Assembly: GCF_021018805.1 (NCBI RefSeq)
Contig: NC_086248.1
Coordinates: 100,215,239 to 100,279,238, forward strand
Length of the DNA stretch: 64,000 nucleotides
Origin: Prinia subflava
Lineage: Eukaryota; Chordata; Aves; Passeriformes; Cisticolidae
Direction of reading: 5' to 3'
Positions 12,247 to 25,882 of this stretch are shown piece after piece. The translations under genes were made by a program, and so were the position numbers. Under the pieces are notes generated by a model. The model saw only the letters and a list, made by a program, of their open reading frames with translations. It was not told where the DNA came from and did no database searches. Numbering within the stretch: position 1 is the stretch's first letter; each line of letters begins with the position of its first letter.

Positions 12247-14040
12247 ATGAGTCACAGGATCATTGCTTTGGAAGAGACCTCCAGGATCCTTAAGTCCAAC
12301 CCAACCCTAAGCTAACCTAAACCATGGCACCAAGTGCCAGATCTAGTCTTTTCTTAAACACATCCAGAGATGGTGAATCCATCACCTCCCCAGGTAGACC
12401 ATTCCAATACTTTATTACCCTTTCTGTAAAAAAACTTTTTCCTAATATCCAACCTATATTTCTTCCCTTGGTGCAGTCCAAGACTGTGTCCTCTCGTTCA
12501 GTTAGTTCCTGCCTGGAGAAAGAGACCAACCCCCACCTGGCTACAACCACCTCTCAGGGAGTTGTAGAGAGTGATAAGGTCACCTCTGAGTCTTCTCTTC
12601 TCCACGCTACAGAACCCCAGCTCCCTCAGTCGTTCCTCACAGGGTTTGTGTTCCAGGCCCATCACCAGCCTCGTTGCCTCCTCTGGACACGCTCAAGCGT
12701 CTGAATGTCCTTCCTAAACTGAGGGGCCAAAGCTGGACACAGCACTCAATGTCCTTCCTAAACTGAGGGAACACAACTGGACACAGCACTCAATGTCCTT
12801 CCTAAACTGAGGGAACACAACTGGACACAGCACTCAATGTCCTTCCTAAACTGAGGGAACACAACTGGACACAGCACTCAATGTCCTTCCTAAACTGAGG
12901 GAACACAACTGGACACAGCACTCAATGTCCTTCCTAAACTGAGGGGCCAGAGCTGGACACAGCACTCAATGTCCTTCCTGAGGGAACACAACTGGACACA
13001 GCACTCAGTGTCCTTCCTAAACTGAGGGAACACAACTGGACACAGCACTCAATGTCCTTCCTAAACTGAGGGAACACAACTGGACACAGCACTCAATGTC
13101 CTTCCTAAACTGAGGGGCCAAAGCTGGACACAGCACTCAATGTCCTTCCTAAACTGAGGGGCCAAAGCTGGACACAGCACTCAATGTCCTTCCTAAACTG
13201 AGGGGCCAGAGCTGGACACAGCACTCAATGTCCTTCCTAAACTGAGGGAACACAACTGGACACAGCACTCAATGTCCTTCCTGAGGGAACACAACTGGAC
13301 ACAGCACTCAGTGTCCTTCCTGAACTGAGGGAACACAACTGGACACAGCACTCAATGTCCTTCCTAAACTGAGGGGCCAGAGCTGGACACAGCACTCAAT
13401 GTCCTTCCTAAACTGAGGGAACACAACTGGACACAGCACTCAATGTCCTTCCTAAACTGAGGGAACACAACTGGACACAGCACTCAATGTCCTTCCTAAA
13501 CTGAGGGAACACAACTGGACACAGCACTCAATGTCCTTCCTAAACTGAGGGGCCAGAGCTGGACACAGCACTCAATGTCCTTCCTAAACTGAGGGAACAC
13601 AACTGGACACAGCACTCAGTGTCCTTCCTGAACTGAGGGAACACAACTGGACACAGCACTTGAGGTGTGGCTTCACCAATGCCAAGTACAGAGGAAGAAT
13701 GACCTTGCTGCTCCTGCTGGCCACACTATTCCTGATCCAGGCCAGGAATTCCTGCTGTTTGCCTTCTTGGTCACGAGGGCACACTGCTGGCTTACGTTCA
13801 GTTGGTTATTGACTAGAATCCCCAGGTCCCCTTCCACCTGGGCACTGTCCAGCCACACCATCCCCAGCCGATAACGTTGCAGAGGGTTTTTATAGCCAAA
13901 ATGCAGGACTTGGAACTTGGACTTGGCACTTGGATTTATTAAACTTCCTCCTACTGGATTCCACCCATCCATCCAACCGTTCCAGGTCTCTCTGCAGAGC
14001 CCTTCTCCCTTCCAACAGGTTGACACACGCTCCCAGCTTA
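12247..14040 (-). mobile_element. CR1 LINE fragment interrupted by a minisatellite
   Basis: A minus-orientation CR1 copy, 5'-truncated. Read on the minus strand from about 14030 it gives [39 protein letters not shown], then RNSVASRSSKVILPLYLALV and KPHLKCCVQLCSLSSG of the ORF2 C-terminal tail. At that point the frame enters a tandem array (12706-13664). Beyond the array come SFFTERVIKYWNGLPGEV and SPSLDVFKKRLDLALGAMV, the normal last residues of ORF2. The 3' region ends near 12247 in the complement of the CR1 3' end (tcacaggatcattgctttgg). Without the array the body is about 835 bp. The array makes this copy twice its expected size. It is inactive. Confidence 0.93.
12706..13664. repeat. 44-bp minisatellite (about 22 units) inside CR1
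   Basis: Head-to-tail units begin tgtccttcctaaactgaggg and end ctggacacagcactcaa. I count 22 units, 20 of 44 bp and two of 39 bp, which together fill 958 bp. There are two main versions: type A with ggccaaagct or ggccagagct, and type B with aacacaact. The two short units lack the aaact of cctaaactg. The core corresponds to a single-copy stretch of normal CR1 ORF2 (the region after YCVQ), so the array grew from one CR1 segment. 44 is not a multiple of three, so it cannot preserve the CR1 frame. Confidence 0.95.
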
Positions 14041-14692
14041 GTTTAGTAATAGTTTATTTATTTGTGTCACAAGCACATCCTACAGAAATGAATCCCAAAC
14101 CCATCCTGCCTATGCAGGCAGAAGAGCCATGGTGGGTGGTGAGCAGGTACATACCTGAGAACCCCAGTAATGACCCAGGTTAACAAAGTCAGAGCCAGAA
14201 GAAAACTTTAAATCTCCTTTTTGAGTCCACACAGTCCTTGAATTGTTTTGCTATCCTGGAGGCCAGGGGCAGAGGGGACCTTTCCTGTTCTGACAGTGCT
14301 ATTGCATTCTATCTTCTTAAGGTAATTACTCTGGCTTTCTTGAGATATACTGGATTTTGACTTAAGGCCTTTTTATGCCACTCCAAGAGGAAAAAATAAT
14401 AAAGATTTTAAAGTGCTTGAAAACAGCCTCAAGTCCAGTCATAAATAACTACAGAATTACAACCTAAATGTTTACTAAGCCGAGGGAAGAGATAAATCAC
14501 ATTATATCTAAATGGAATAAATATACTAATAAATAGAAGTTTTGGAGCACAGATGGCAGTAGAAATAAATATCATTGCAAATCTTTTCCTTTTAAAAACT
14601 GATTTAAAATGAACATAAATGATGACACAATTATATTTTAAGGACAAGTGTAGGTTAAATAATTTACATATATTAAATAGCTAAGCCTTGGG

Positions 14693-14708
14693 AAAAAAAA
14701 AAAAAAAA
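14693..14708. repeat. Poly-A tract
   Basis: 16 consecutive A after agccttggg. Confidence 0.9.
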
Positions 14709-14827
14709 GCAGCCTGAACAGGAATGTTTATTCTTCATGATCATTAGACATTTTTGTTGCTCTCTGTGGCAGCAGAATGGTATATGAAGCCCAATTATTA
14801 TTTTGTTACTTTCTTCAAAAGTTAAAA

Positions 14828-14842
14828 CATATATATATATAT
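14828..14842. repeat. AT microsatellite
   Basis: About seven AT units. Confidence 0.85.
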
Positions 14843-16619
14843 GTAAAACTCAAAGAATTGTATTACTACAGTGAGATTTGGGATTTTAGGATAGGATACT
14901 AGAAGCATAGGCAATGTGCAATGACTTCTGCAACCACACTGGAGTGGATTACCATGGCTCTGCTTTGTGGCTTGGCAACACACAACCAAGATACAATTAT
15001 GGGATTGCTGCCACCTGCCAGCTTGAGGAACCAAACCACATGCTCCCATGGAATAATAAACAATGTTAAGGTAAGATTAAAAAGCAAATGAAGGTAAAAT
15101 CCTAAAGGCCTTCAGGGGCCTCTGGGCTGTGTGTTACTCCTTTTATCAATCTTACTTGCCCATAAAGATGAAGGCCCTTCTCAGTTAAAAAAAGTCCATC
15201 TAATGAAATGCCTGAATTTTCACACAACTGAACACGTGCAACTCCTATTAAATATCACCTTTGGATTTATAGCTTTTTCATCTTGAAGCAGGAAAAAGAA
15301 AATAGACAAATTGTTCATACTGTCAACAACCCCAGAAACACAGCTAAGAATTTCACATTAAAAAGACATCTTAAGCCAGAAAAAAAAATCCCAAAAGGCT
15401 GTTACTGGGCCTTAGTTGAATTCTCATTCTCCTCTTTTATTAAAAACAAAAAAACCAAAAAAACCCCAAAATTATATTCTAATAGAGTGATGAGAGAAGG
15501 ATTTATTCAGAATCACTTAACGGTGATTCAAAGGAATAATTTTAATTATCTCTGAGAGTCTACTAATCTAGAAGTTTTTGTCTTCATATGAGACCACTTT
15601 TATAATTCTGTACATGTTCACATTTTTACTCCATAGATATACTTATTGGATTTAGTTTCAGAATATTCACATGAGAGACTAGTACTTGCCAAGGTACAGA
15701 GGCTTCTCAATAGTCCATATTTCAGTTTAAATAAACCTAAATGTGAACAATGACTTGTGTGGAATTGTCCTATGGAGTTCCTTCCCCACAGTTTTTATTA
15801 TTCTTAAAAATTGGAAGGCTTTATGCCCTTAATACTTAAGATCACTTGGAATTTTGCTTCAAACTACTCAGAATTGCCCAGAATTTGTCACCTAAGGCAG
15901 TACAACTGCCAACACCTCTATGCCAGGCTATGACTCTCTACAGCCTTCCACAGTCCTACTGCTTTTTCCCTAAGCTTTCTAGTTCTAACAGTTGTTAAAC
16001 ACACAACTCCAGCAATATTTACACATCAATAACTTACTATGACACAGTCTGAGCAATATTAACCTCTGTTCCCAGCACCCCCTCTCCACACTAATTACTT
16101 CTGGCATATCAAGGTAAAGACATATCTCCCTAAGATCTTGGCTTAGGATGCAGAGCTGGCCTAAGATGTTTAGCAGCCTGAAATTTGCTCCAAACTGGTC
16201 CCCCCAAAAAGCCACCACAGTTGTGCTGGTGAGGCTGAATTGCACAATGTGACTTAAAAACATCTTTGTCATCCCACGTCCATCAACACCCCCATTTTGG
16301 AAAGCACATGGGACAAACAGTTCATAGAAACTGAAAAATAAAAGGAACAGATTTCCTGCTTTCAGCGAGTTTCCATGTAGGGTTACATTATAAGGGTGTT
16401 AGGGGAATTTAATGTTTCTACTTAAGATACTGTTGCGGCTCTAAGTGCAGAGCCCTTCAGTTTCGACTTTCAAAACAGACATTTTCCAAAGTAATTAAAT
16501 TCAACAATATTTTTTACAGCACAATCTTAAACCTGACTTCATTCTTCCCAGAAAATTGGGCTGAGAAACAAGTTGAAGCAATTCCTTAGACAGCTTATTT
16601 ATCTTCTGATTAACTAGTT

Positions 16620-16633
16620 AAAAAAAAAAAAAA
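16620..16633. repeat. Poly-A tract
   Basis: 14 consecutive A after taactagtt. Confidence 0.85.
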
Positions 16634-16764
16634 TAAGCAGGGCAGAAACACTCAAGAGAAATATCTTTGCTACATATCTGAATGACAGAGGAGGTATGAC
16701 TGACAAGAAAGAAGGCTTCAAGCATCAGTGTATTGTTATCTAAAAGTCTCTCACACCTTTTCTA

Positions 16765-17010
16765 TGTAGCCTCCCACAGGCAGCTCTACCCAGCTCTGGC
16801 TCTTTCTCTCTTCTCCCTTCCTTCTGCGGTTCTGGCTTGTTCCTTCCTGTCCCTAGCACAGCCACCTAACCCTGTCTGTCCCTCATTCCACGTCTCCCCC
16901 TTTGTGTCCCTTCCTCCTCACAGCACGGCCAGCAGGCTCCAAGTGATTCCCTCCCAGCTCACTCTTTCTCACACCCACAGCTGTGAGGGCCAGGCTGTTC
17001 CCACTCTTTG
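16765..17010. repeat. Pyrimidine-biased, C-rich segment
   Basis: About 250 bp in which the plus strand is strongly C/T rich (ctctttctctcttctccctt, ccctcccagctcactc). It contains several short runs of C and T and breaks the AT-rich background. The open frame it creates (16733-17014) has low-complexity Ser/Pro/Leu composition and no domain. It was not recognised as a transposon. Confidence 0.5.
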
Positions 17011-20000
17011 GTAATTAACACAGTTGCAATGTATCAGGGGCAAGACTGCCTTCAGCACTGTCGTCCTACATCTGAAACTACAATACACTGCATTTTTGTT
17101 ATAGGTTTATGGATCAGCTTTCCCTGTTGGCTGGTGTACAGTATCATACACAGGAAAAGGTTAATCTTCAGAGAAAATATCATCTCTTGGTCCTGTGCAT
17201 TTGTTAGAGTCACACAAGCTTTCAGCTTTCTTTGAAGTTGCTTGTCATCCCAGCAAAGCTGCTTTAAGTAGTCCAAATTAAATATCACTAGTATTACACG
17301 TTGGTAGAAAGTGGCAAGAAAGAGAAAAGCTTTGGGGTAGAATTTCAGGGAGAAATAGAATTATGTTTACTCTGTAATGTGTCCCTCAAATTATGATTTT
17401 TAAAACAGTTCTGGCCTCAGTTGTACAGAGATTCAATCTACTCAGTTCTGAAAGTATCTGAACTTGATCTGACATGCCACTACTGGTCCAGCAAATTTGG
17501 AAACATTTTTCATTTATTCTTGGTAGTGCATTCAATTACAGAGATACTATCATTTTGAATATTTCCTCCTATGAAGACTTCCCCCCAGGGTTTACAAAAG
17601 AAAACCTATTAAAACGTGTCTCCATCCTTTTAGCAGGGAAAAAAGACAAGACTGAATAAAATAGGAAAGACTGGAACTCTGCGCCAAATCAAAATGTAGC
17701 CAAGGAGCAGCACTTGCACACACTGGAACAGAGGAAAATTCATGACCGCAATCAACCTAAAGCCAAGCTAACATGTGTTGGTGAACCAGAAGATGGAATA
17801 AAGAGGATTTTAAAAAGGAGAATAAAAAGAATTTCAAGTAATTTCAAAATATCAGGGTTTAGTTTCAAGACTGGGTTTAATACTTGAAGGAGAGGTAAAA
17901 TGCCCCAACCCTCTACATGACTTTGGATTTCAACATACTAAAATCAAGTCATTCAGCTGGTGATTTGAGACCCAAATTGTAACTGAATTTTAGTTTGCTG
18001 CTAGAAAGCATCTGTCCTGTCTAAACATCAGACCATTGACCTGATTAGAAGTTTGTCTAAGATTCACACTATTTAAAAGGGAGAGAATTTTAAAACATCA
18101 AAACATTCTTCAGTGATGACTCCCTTATATGGTAAAGCAGACTCCAAGTTTGAGATGATTTGCAAATGGTATCTGTAAATATTAATGCACTTTGACATTG
18201 AATATTGCATATCATACATTTTAAATGTCTTTAAGTGTGTGGATGTTTACCGTGAAATGATGTGCTTCTGAATATGTCTCTTTTCAATTCAAAGTGTGGC
18301 TTCATTAAGGAGAGTGATAACATAAAGCTTAGCAGCGTGATCATTCCTCGAGAATTACCACAAAATTGACATGCATCCTTAACACAAACTTTTAATTGGG
18401 TTTGTGAGCCCCAAACAGCTCCACAAGCTTTAGCTGTTCTTCACCCTCTTTTCTGCAGTTCCAGCTTTCCAGTACCCAGCCTTGGTATTGACTGCTTTTA
18501 ATGCTGAGTCTTTCTCCCCAGGCTGGGGCTTCATTTTGCAGTTGCCTTCATCAAGCAACCAGACACTAAAAACCTTGTAAGATTCCTTCAGTCCTAGGAG
18601 CATTGCTCTCATCAATATTTTTTTCATACTGTTATTCCTGACTCTGTTACCTTCTTTCATAATATCCTAGAATACCTAATCAGAAAATGGCTACAAAGAA
18701 TTCCAAACACAGCATCAGTACACAAGATTTACAAGCCTCAGTTAAAATGAAATATTAAAGGATCTTAAAACTTGCAGGTGACATTGAGAGAATAAGCACC
18801 CTTATAGATGTATATATTAAGAAAAATGTGGATATTGCATTTAGACTAACTGCTCAATTGGAGTGGCAGGGCCAAAGTGGCCAAAACAGGTGCAATGTCC
18901 ATTCTGCAGCATGGGAACAAAATGATAAAAATCGCAAAAATATCTGTATAATGCATCCTTCCCTGTGCCTTTAATTTGGACTCTGAAACACCTCAATTTA
19001 CCTAGGTCAGATTCAGGGCATTTTCTTCATTTTGCTTTTAATAGAAAGGTTTTCTTTGTCTTAATCTTCTGCAATCTTCTTGCAAAAATGAACACACAGA
19101 AGACTGTGTCAAGAGACTGACGAAGCCTCGTTTTGCAATGAGCACAGGAATGCCTCATATGTATGGTGTTACTTTGAATCTAACCCACCTATGCAGCTGT
19201 CAAGCCAGAGCACACGCTGAGGAAGAACAGGTTGCCTTAGCAACCCCAGTCCTGTTGTAGAGACTTCAGAAAAACTGAATAATTTTATCATTCAGAAGTA
19301 CCATTGTGCCATTGTGCTTAAATACCTTACACATTAAACCGACATATATTACCAAACTCTTCATACACACTTTGAGCTATTTTCGTGCTATGGGTTATAG
19401 AAGACTCTGCTTAGGAAAGGTTTTCATCTTCTTTCTCACCATCTGTGACCCTTGCAGCTGTCATCTAGTAAAAAAAGGTAGAACTTACTCATTGCCTTTT
19501 TGGAGGGTTTGTTGGAGATGAACGACTGACATCATTACAGAGTTTAAACTTCTCTTCCAGCTGTGCTGTGTATAATGATTAATCTAGCTCAGAAAACAAC
19601 CAGGTACATAAAATTGATTTCAATACACGATATTGTTGGGATGTTCAGAGAAATCTGTGAGAAGGAATAATGACTGCCTTTGACCAGTATGATTATTACT
19701 GTGAATGACTTTTGGCTACACAAATTTCAGGTCTGAACTGTACATAATATGCCATTAAATTGTAATAATTGAAAGTTCTAGTGAAAGGAATCTAATGATA
19801 CCCAACAGAACAATTTTAGTTCCATGAGAATATATTTAATGAACCCTTAATCATTTTCACCTTTATGACACTGGAAACACTTCTAGGATTTGATTTACAA
19901 AATTATTATTCCATTAATAAGAGAAAGATATTATTGACATACCAAAATCCAATTTAATTACTCCCTTGATTCCTCCAGAGGCAGAGAAAAGCTTGCAGTT

Positions 20001-22712
20001 TTCTGACACTATGTTCCATTTTTAATATTGTGAAATAATAAAAAAAAAATTTCTGAGTCGGCCAGAAATGTTGCATAATTGCTTCTGTCTGATCTACAAG
20101 TGCAACTATACCAATGTATTTTGGCTACCTTGAAAGTTCGTTTTTTGGTTTTTCTGTATCAAGTATCCCACTTAATACTTTAGTTGCTACTTTTGCTAGA
20201 AATATTCTTGCACAAAAGAGCTTCTACAGTGACTGCCAAACAACTTGCTATTATTTTCATTTTTTAAAGATATAGCTTGCAACGTGTTTAAGAAAATGGA
20301 AATTCCTGAGCTATTTTAGGAATGGATAGCTCATCTAACTGACCACTCCAGAATTTGTATGTAAACAAAATTCTTAAACTTGTTTTCAAACTGTCCAGAA
20401 AAACAGGCCTGTTCACTTGCATAATTAATAGACTGATATATCTTAGCAAAAAGCTAAAATCTACATACTTCCAAATTTACATATTGCAAGACCCACATAA
20501 AAGAGTGGAGGAAAAAATTGAAAAAATGTTGTCATCTATGCATCAAGCTCTATTATTCTTCCTGAAGCACCAAGTGCTGCCATATAATATCACAGGGGCA
20601 TAGCAGTTCAAGGTGAAATCTATCCTGATTAGGTTTCTAACAAAAATGACAAAAAATAAGTAACCTTGGTTGACAGCCACAGGAAACACTTTCCTTGCAC
20701 TTTTTCCAGCTTGTCTAATTCTCCAAAATACCTCAACATCTCTGCATTTTCAAGATGTGTGTAAAGTCCTATTTCTTTTGAATTTTATGCAAATTAGGCC
20801 ACTGATATTTGTCATCAGAAATTCCAGATGTTCACTGTAATGAGATATCAGAAAAGCTGAGCAAACTGAGATTTCAGTTAGGTCATTCCACCATCTTGCC
20901 CTGCACTGCAATTTTGTGCATAGCTATCTTTATTTCTCATGTGTAAAGTGAGTCTCAGTGGCAAAATAATCATATGAGGTATTTAGACTGGTATGTTATC
21001 AGGGACAAATCTTTTTCATTCTCAACTACTGGAGATGAAAATCAAATGTGTTTTAAAGTACACTTGAGGAATTTCCTATCCCTCCTCTTAATAGCAGGTT
21101 ACATGTTTATTGGTAGCTAGCAACTCCAAAGTTTTAGCAGAAACATGTAATATTATTTTGGAAAGTACTACTGAGAGTGGATATTATGGTTAGTTCAGCT
21201 TTTGGCCACTGGATTAATTAGGCTTGTTTATTTTGTATATCTCCTGCTCACACAAGCAGCATTAAGATAGATCTTACATTCTAGGTGTTAAAAGGTCCAA
21301 AAGATGCACTATCCATAACAGTTAAATCAATTAATAAATGAAAAGGAAATTTATGCAGCAAAATTATTTAAATCCATCCTTTGTGTCATAGTGGACTGAT
21401 AACACAAAGGGAGTATTACCCTGGTTTGCAATCCAGGAGAAGTAAGACACTGTGAGAAGCAAATGATTACCAAATTCTCAACACCATACAAGAGTTTGGA
21501 AGACTGTAAAAATTCAGTGGCAAATACAAGAGAAAATAATAAATATTTCCACTTTTTATACACTATATAGTGTGCGATTTTTTCAAATTTGTATGTACAC
21601 ATTGAAAACATTAAACAGTGCAAGCCTCAGGAAATCCACATCTACACTTGTGAGCAATACTGAAATACCTGCCTTGCATCTGGGCTACCACATATTCACT
21701 AATTACACATTCTCAAAGTATAAGACTCCTGTCTCATATAGGGTGAGAATATGCTTGTTTTGATCTGAGCTCTGCAGTGAAGGGTGTTTATAAAGTCACC
21801 CATTTAACAATTTAGAAGTTTTGTGGGTCAAATTGTACCTCAGTATTACTTAATACACTCTCCAAACACTACAGTGAAGAGAGAATTCGGTTCCTGCTCA
21901 AATTTTTATCATGTCAAATACTTTAATATTGAAATTTCTCCTAAACTTTAACCAATATATTTTTATAGTGTCTTGTTTCTAATATCCTCAGAAGCAGTCA
22001 GAAATATCCATTGTTCAATGTGTTCAATATGAAACAATTAGGATTTTTTTTTTTCTGGAAATATACATGTTTCAACTCCCAATGCAGAAAGGTGATAACA
22101 AAAGCCAAGACACACTTGGAGTTTAATCTGGCAAAGACAAGTGAAATCTTAGCTGAAAGGTATATCTGTAATAAAAACAAATATCAAAAAAATCAAACAT
22201 TTTATGTGAAGTCATGTTTGTAATACTGACAGAGTTCCCTGTTTAAATTAGGGCTTTCGATTTTTTTCTTGATAATGAGTAAAATAAAATAAAAAGAAAC
22301 TTTAAAAAATAGTTTTATACTCAGTGGTTCACAAGGTTGAATTCTTAGCCAGGAGAGAATGCATGGTGAAGCACTAACCCTTCAGAGCTGGATTTTGGTG
22401 CAAGTGTTGACACAGTATCACTAGTACAGCACCAATACATTATTCCTTTAAGGTGACAGACAGTGTTGAAGCTGCCCCGTAATTTGGCACAGAACAATTC
22501 TATATTAATGCAATGTGACAATTTTATTATGTCTTCTATTTTCCATGCCATAATAACAGTATTTGTTTCCACAAACATGCCATTACTCTCACTAATATGG
22601 CTATAGTTGAAGACTGCCTGAGTAAAAACCAATGCCAACTCATAGAAAGCACATAATCTCTTATAGATTAGTTTTGCTGTGCCAGAGTAATTTTTCAACC
22701 CTATTCTTACTT

Positions 22713-22728
22713 AAAAAAAAAAAAAAAA
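22713..22728. repeat. Poly-A tract
   Basis: 16 consecutive A in the intron. Confidence 0.9.
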
Positions 22729-22986
22729 GTATGAATTCCCTAGGAGGATACCTTTTACCACATAACCTGCTGTTAGATATAGTTACTATGTTCATGATGT
22801 ATTTTCTCAGAGGATATGCATCCATTTGTAAGAACAGCCTTTAACCATCCTTTTAGCACAGTCTGTTTATGATACCATTTGTAGGAAAAACCACTAATGC
22901 AAGCTTTACATTAATCAGTGTAACATTTTGTCTATCATATCTAAAGAGCACTGGTGCCCCGAGTCTCTAACTGTCATATCACATCA

Positions 22987-23003
22987 AAAGAAAAAAAAAA
23001 AAG
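22987..23003. repeat. A-rich tract
   Basis: A short A run with a single G interruption. Confidence 0.8.
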
Positions 23004-23649
23004 ATAAACTGGATAGCATCTTGGGGTCTAAACTTGTCCTGCTTCTTCCAGCAGACAGGACACTGCAAGTCCCCACCTCTGCCACCATGAAGGCTTAGGG
23101 TCTACAGGCACTTCATACTCACTGGACTACTGAGATTTGCAACTTTTTTAGTTGTTGTTCCTGACTACACTTTAAAAACTATAGCCTTATAGCCGACCCA
23201 GTTCTTTTTCCATAGGGGTGCATTCCCTAAATTTATCCTCCTTCCCTAGCAGACACACAGAAGACACTCTTGGACTAGGAAAGAAGACAATGGTCTTCAT
23301 ATGGTACTTATTACAAGAGAACTTTAAAAAAAAATCATGTTTGTTTTCATTTCCACGTATTCACCTCCAATAATACACTGAATGGCACAGGAGTAATAAT
23401 TAGCTGTTATCACAAAAATTAAAGAAATACCTTGCACAGCATATTAGGGGAATGTATTGTAACACTTTCCATTTCTTTCATTATTTCCTCCACACTTTCT
23501 GTTTTGGAAATTTAAGACAAGAACGATACACGTGAAATATTTGCACTATAAAGCCCAAGAAGGATGCAAGTCAGATCTTTGTGCTCTGGGGTTACTATGG
23601 GAAACACATCAAAAGTATCAGCTCAAACGTAGTAAGGTAATTTGTGCAC

Positions 23650-24455
23650 ACTTATGCAAATTGCTGATGATACAAACTGGGAGGAGTGGTTGATCAACCA
23701 GATGTGTTTGCTGCCATTCAGAGGGATGCTGACAAGCTGGAGAATTACACTGACAGGAACCTCTTAAAAATGCCAAATCCTGCACCTGGGGAGGAATAAA
23801 CCCTCACATCAGGACAAGCTGGGGCCTGACCAGCTGGAAAGCATCTTGGCAAAGAAAGATCTGGGCATCCTGATAGTCAACAAGTTGCACGTGGGTCAGC
23901 AATGTGCTCTTGTGGAAAAAAAAAAAGAAACCTCTAGTTGCTGGTGGTAAAATGTTGCAGAAAGGTTGCAAGACGTGATCCCTCCACTCAGCACTGCTGG
24001 GATGCATCTGGAGCACTGCCCCCACATGCTGAGCTCCACAGTGCAAGAGCAACATGAGAACACGAGGATAAGCCCAGGAAAAGGCCACAAAGGCCATCAA
24101 GGGCTCTCTCCTATGAAGAGAGGGTGAGAAAGCAGGGGCTGCCCAACCAGGAGAAGAGAAGACTCAGTGGGGATCCATCAATGTTTTGAAATACCTGATG
24201 TATGTGAGGTAAAGAAGACAGATTTTTCTTAGTGGTGCCCAGTGACAGAACAAGAGGCAATGGGCACAAACAGCAATATATGAAATATTATTTTAACTTT
24301 AGGAAAATATTTGTACTGTGACGGTGAATGAGCACTGTGACGGATTTCCCAGAGTGATTTTGGAGCCCTCATCTTTGGAGAGGATTACCCAGACAATCTG
24401 TGCAATCTGACTCTGCTCTGAAGAGAGAGGTTGGACAGGTCCCTCTCACCTTAGC
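23650..24455 (+). mobile_element. CR1 LINE fragment (ORF2 C-terminal part and 3' region)
   Basis: A plus-strand degenerate CR1 copy. In broken frames it gives ADDTNWEEW (the FADDTKLGG region just after the catalytic aspartates), then LHLGRNKPSHQDKLGPDQLE, LAKKDLGILIVNKLHVGQQC, and later ATKAIKGSLL and ERLDRSLS-like ends. These match the ordered CR1 ORF2 C-terminal motifs. An A-run of about 11 (23917-23927) and many stops interrupt it. Both ends are approximate, and no clear 3' terminal octamer was seen. Confidence 0.9.
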
Positions 24456-25867
24456 ACCTTTATCACTGAAATTTCTTCTTACATATGTCCCCTAAGAACT
24501 CGTGGAACAAAACAGAGGTGAGGTGTGATGCATTAAATCCTGGCTGAGAGTGAAACATTCACTTAACACCCACTCCCTCTTCTCTGATTGTTTTGTTCCC
24601 TCCTCCTTCATCTGTCCAGCATTTTGGCAAGAATGGCACACTTTCTAAGAATGTTTTCATAGAGATACCATCACCTTGGTTGAGGGACTAATCACTTCTA
24701 ACTGTTTCTGTTATTACCACTGACATTTATTTTTAAGTGGTCAATTTTTGGGGTTTCAGACTAAACAAAAATCTCTGTCCATGAGATTTTGTCATCTTAA
24801 GTATTCCATTTTATATAAAACAGTATATTCACATTTGAAGTGAGCCAAAGGCCTGCCTGAGTAGCAACACTGGGTTAAATTTGAGCTTCTGTCAACCAAA
24901 GTCTCTCCACACACAATCTGCAATGGAACACGCTCAGGAAGGTGCCCACATCCGTCCTGACGGAATCGCATTTTCAGCAACAAGCAGGGGCTATTCCAGG
25001 CCTGTCGCTGGAAGGTTTCCTCACATGAAGGGAATTTGTCTTATTTCAGTGCCTTGAAATTTAGTCTGTGGCATGTGGCCTGTGCCACTTTTCAAGAGCT
25101 GTAGTAACATCTCATCATTTCTCTTCCCATTATGCACTTCCCAAACACAGCAGAGCAGGCTCGGAGCTTGCAGATGACATTGACAACATCATTTTTTCTC
25201 CTTTCCGGCACATTTACCATTACCAAAATTCTCCCTTGTTAGATGGGCTTTGCAGGTTTTTTGGTATCTGAACTAATCTAAGGAGCCAAGATAATGCAGA
25301 AACCAAATGTATTATATTTGTTAGACTATGCAGTCTATTACAAAACAACCATATCGAGGACAAATTTATATTTCTTGCTTGTGATTTAAAAAAAAAAGTA
25401 AAAAAGATTTTTCTGGGAATAAAGTGAGTGTTTTTAGCAACCAGTTTGTAAAGGGACTCCTTTACCATCATCAGAAATGACATATTGTAAAATATCTCAA
25501 TGGTGTGCAATGTAGTCCATGATGTTACTATATAAATGAGCATTCATAGATAAATACCTTTCTTAAATAAGCTCATCAATTTGCCAAATTTATGCATTAG
25601 CTGTCACTTGAAGAAAGAGTTAATAGACTATTCCAGGTCCACACCACAATTAATACTAAATGTTATAAAACTTAGTTTTTCCTCATTAGATGCTATATTT
25701 GCAACTTTCTATTACTTCTGAAACAATTCAAAAGATCACAAAACAGAAAAAACAAAGAAAAAGCAAAGCAGAAACATTTTTCTCTTGTAGCAGGTGGGGG
25801 GACAAACTTTAAAAATGTATGTTTAGCAATATGACTAATCATGTACACTGCTGGGAAGTGCAAACTT

Positions 25868-25882
25868 GTATATATATATATA
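25868..25882. repeat. TA microsatellite
   Basis: About seven TA units followed by aggtaaac. Confidence 0.85.

Noticed and set aside
12324..12704. 126-codon plus-strand frame
   Set aside because: It is the antisense of the CR1 ORF2 C-terminal end, not a gene.
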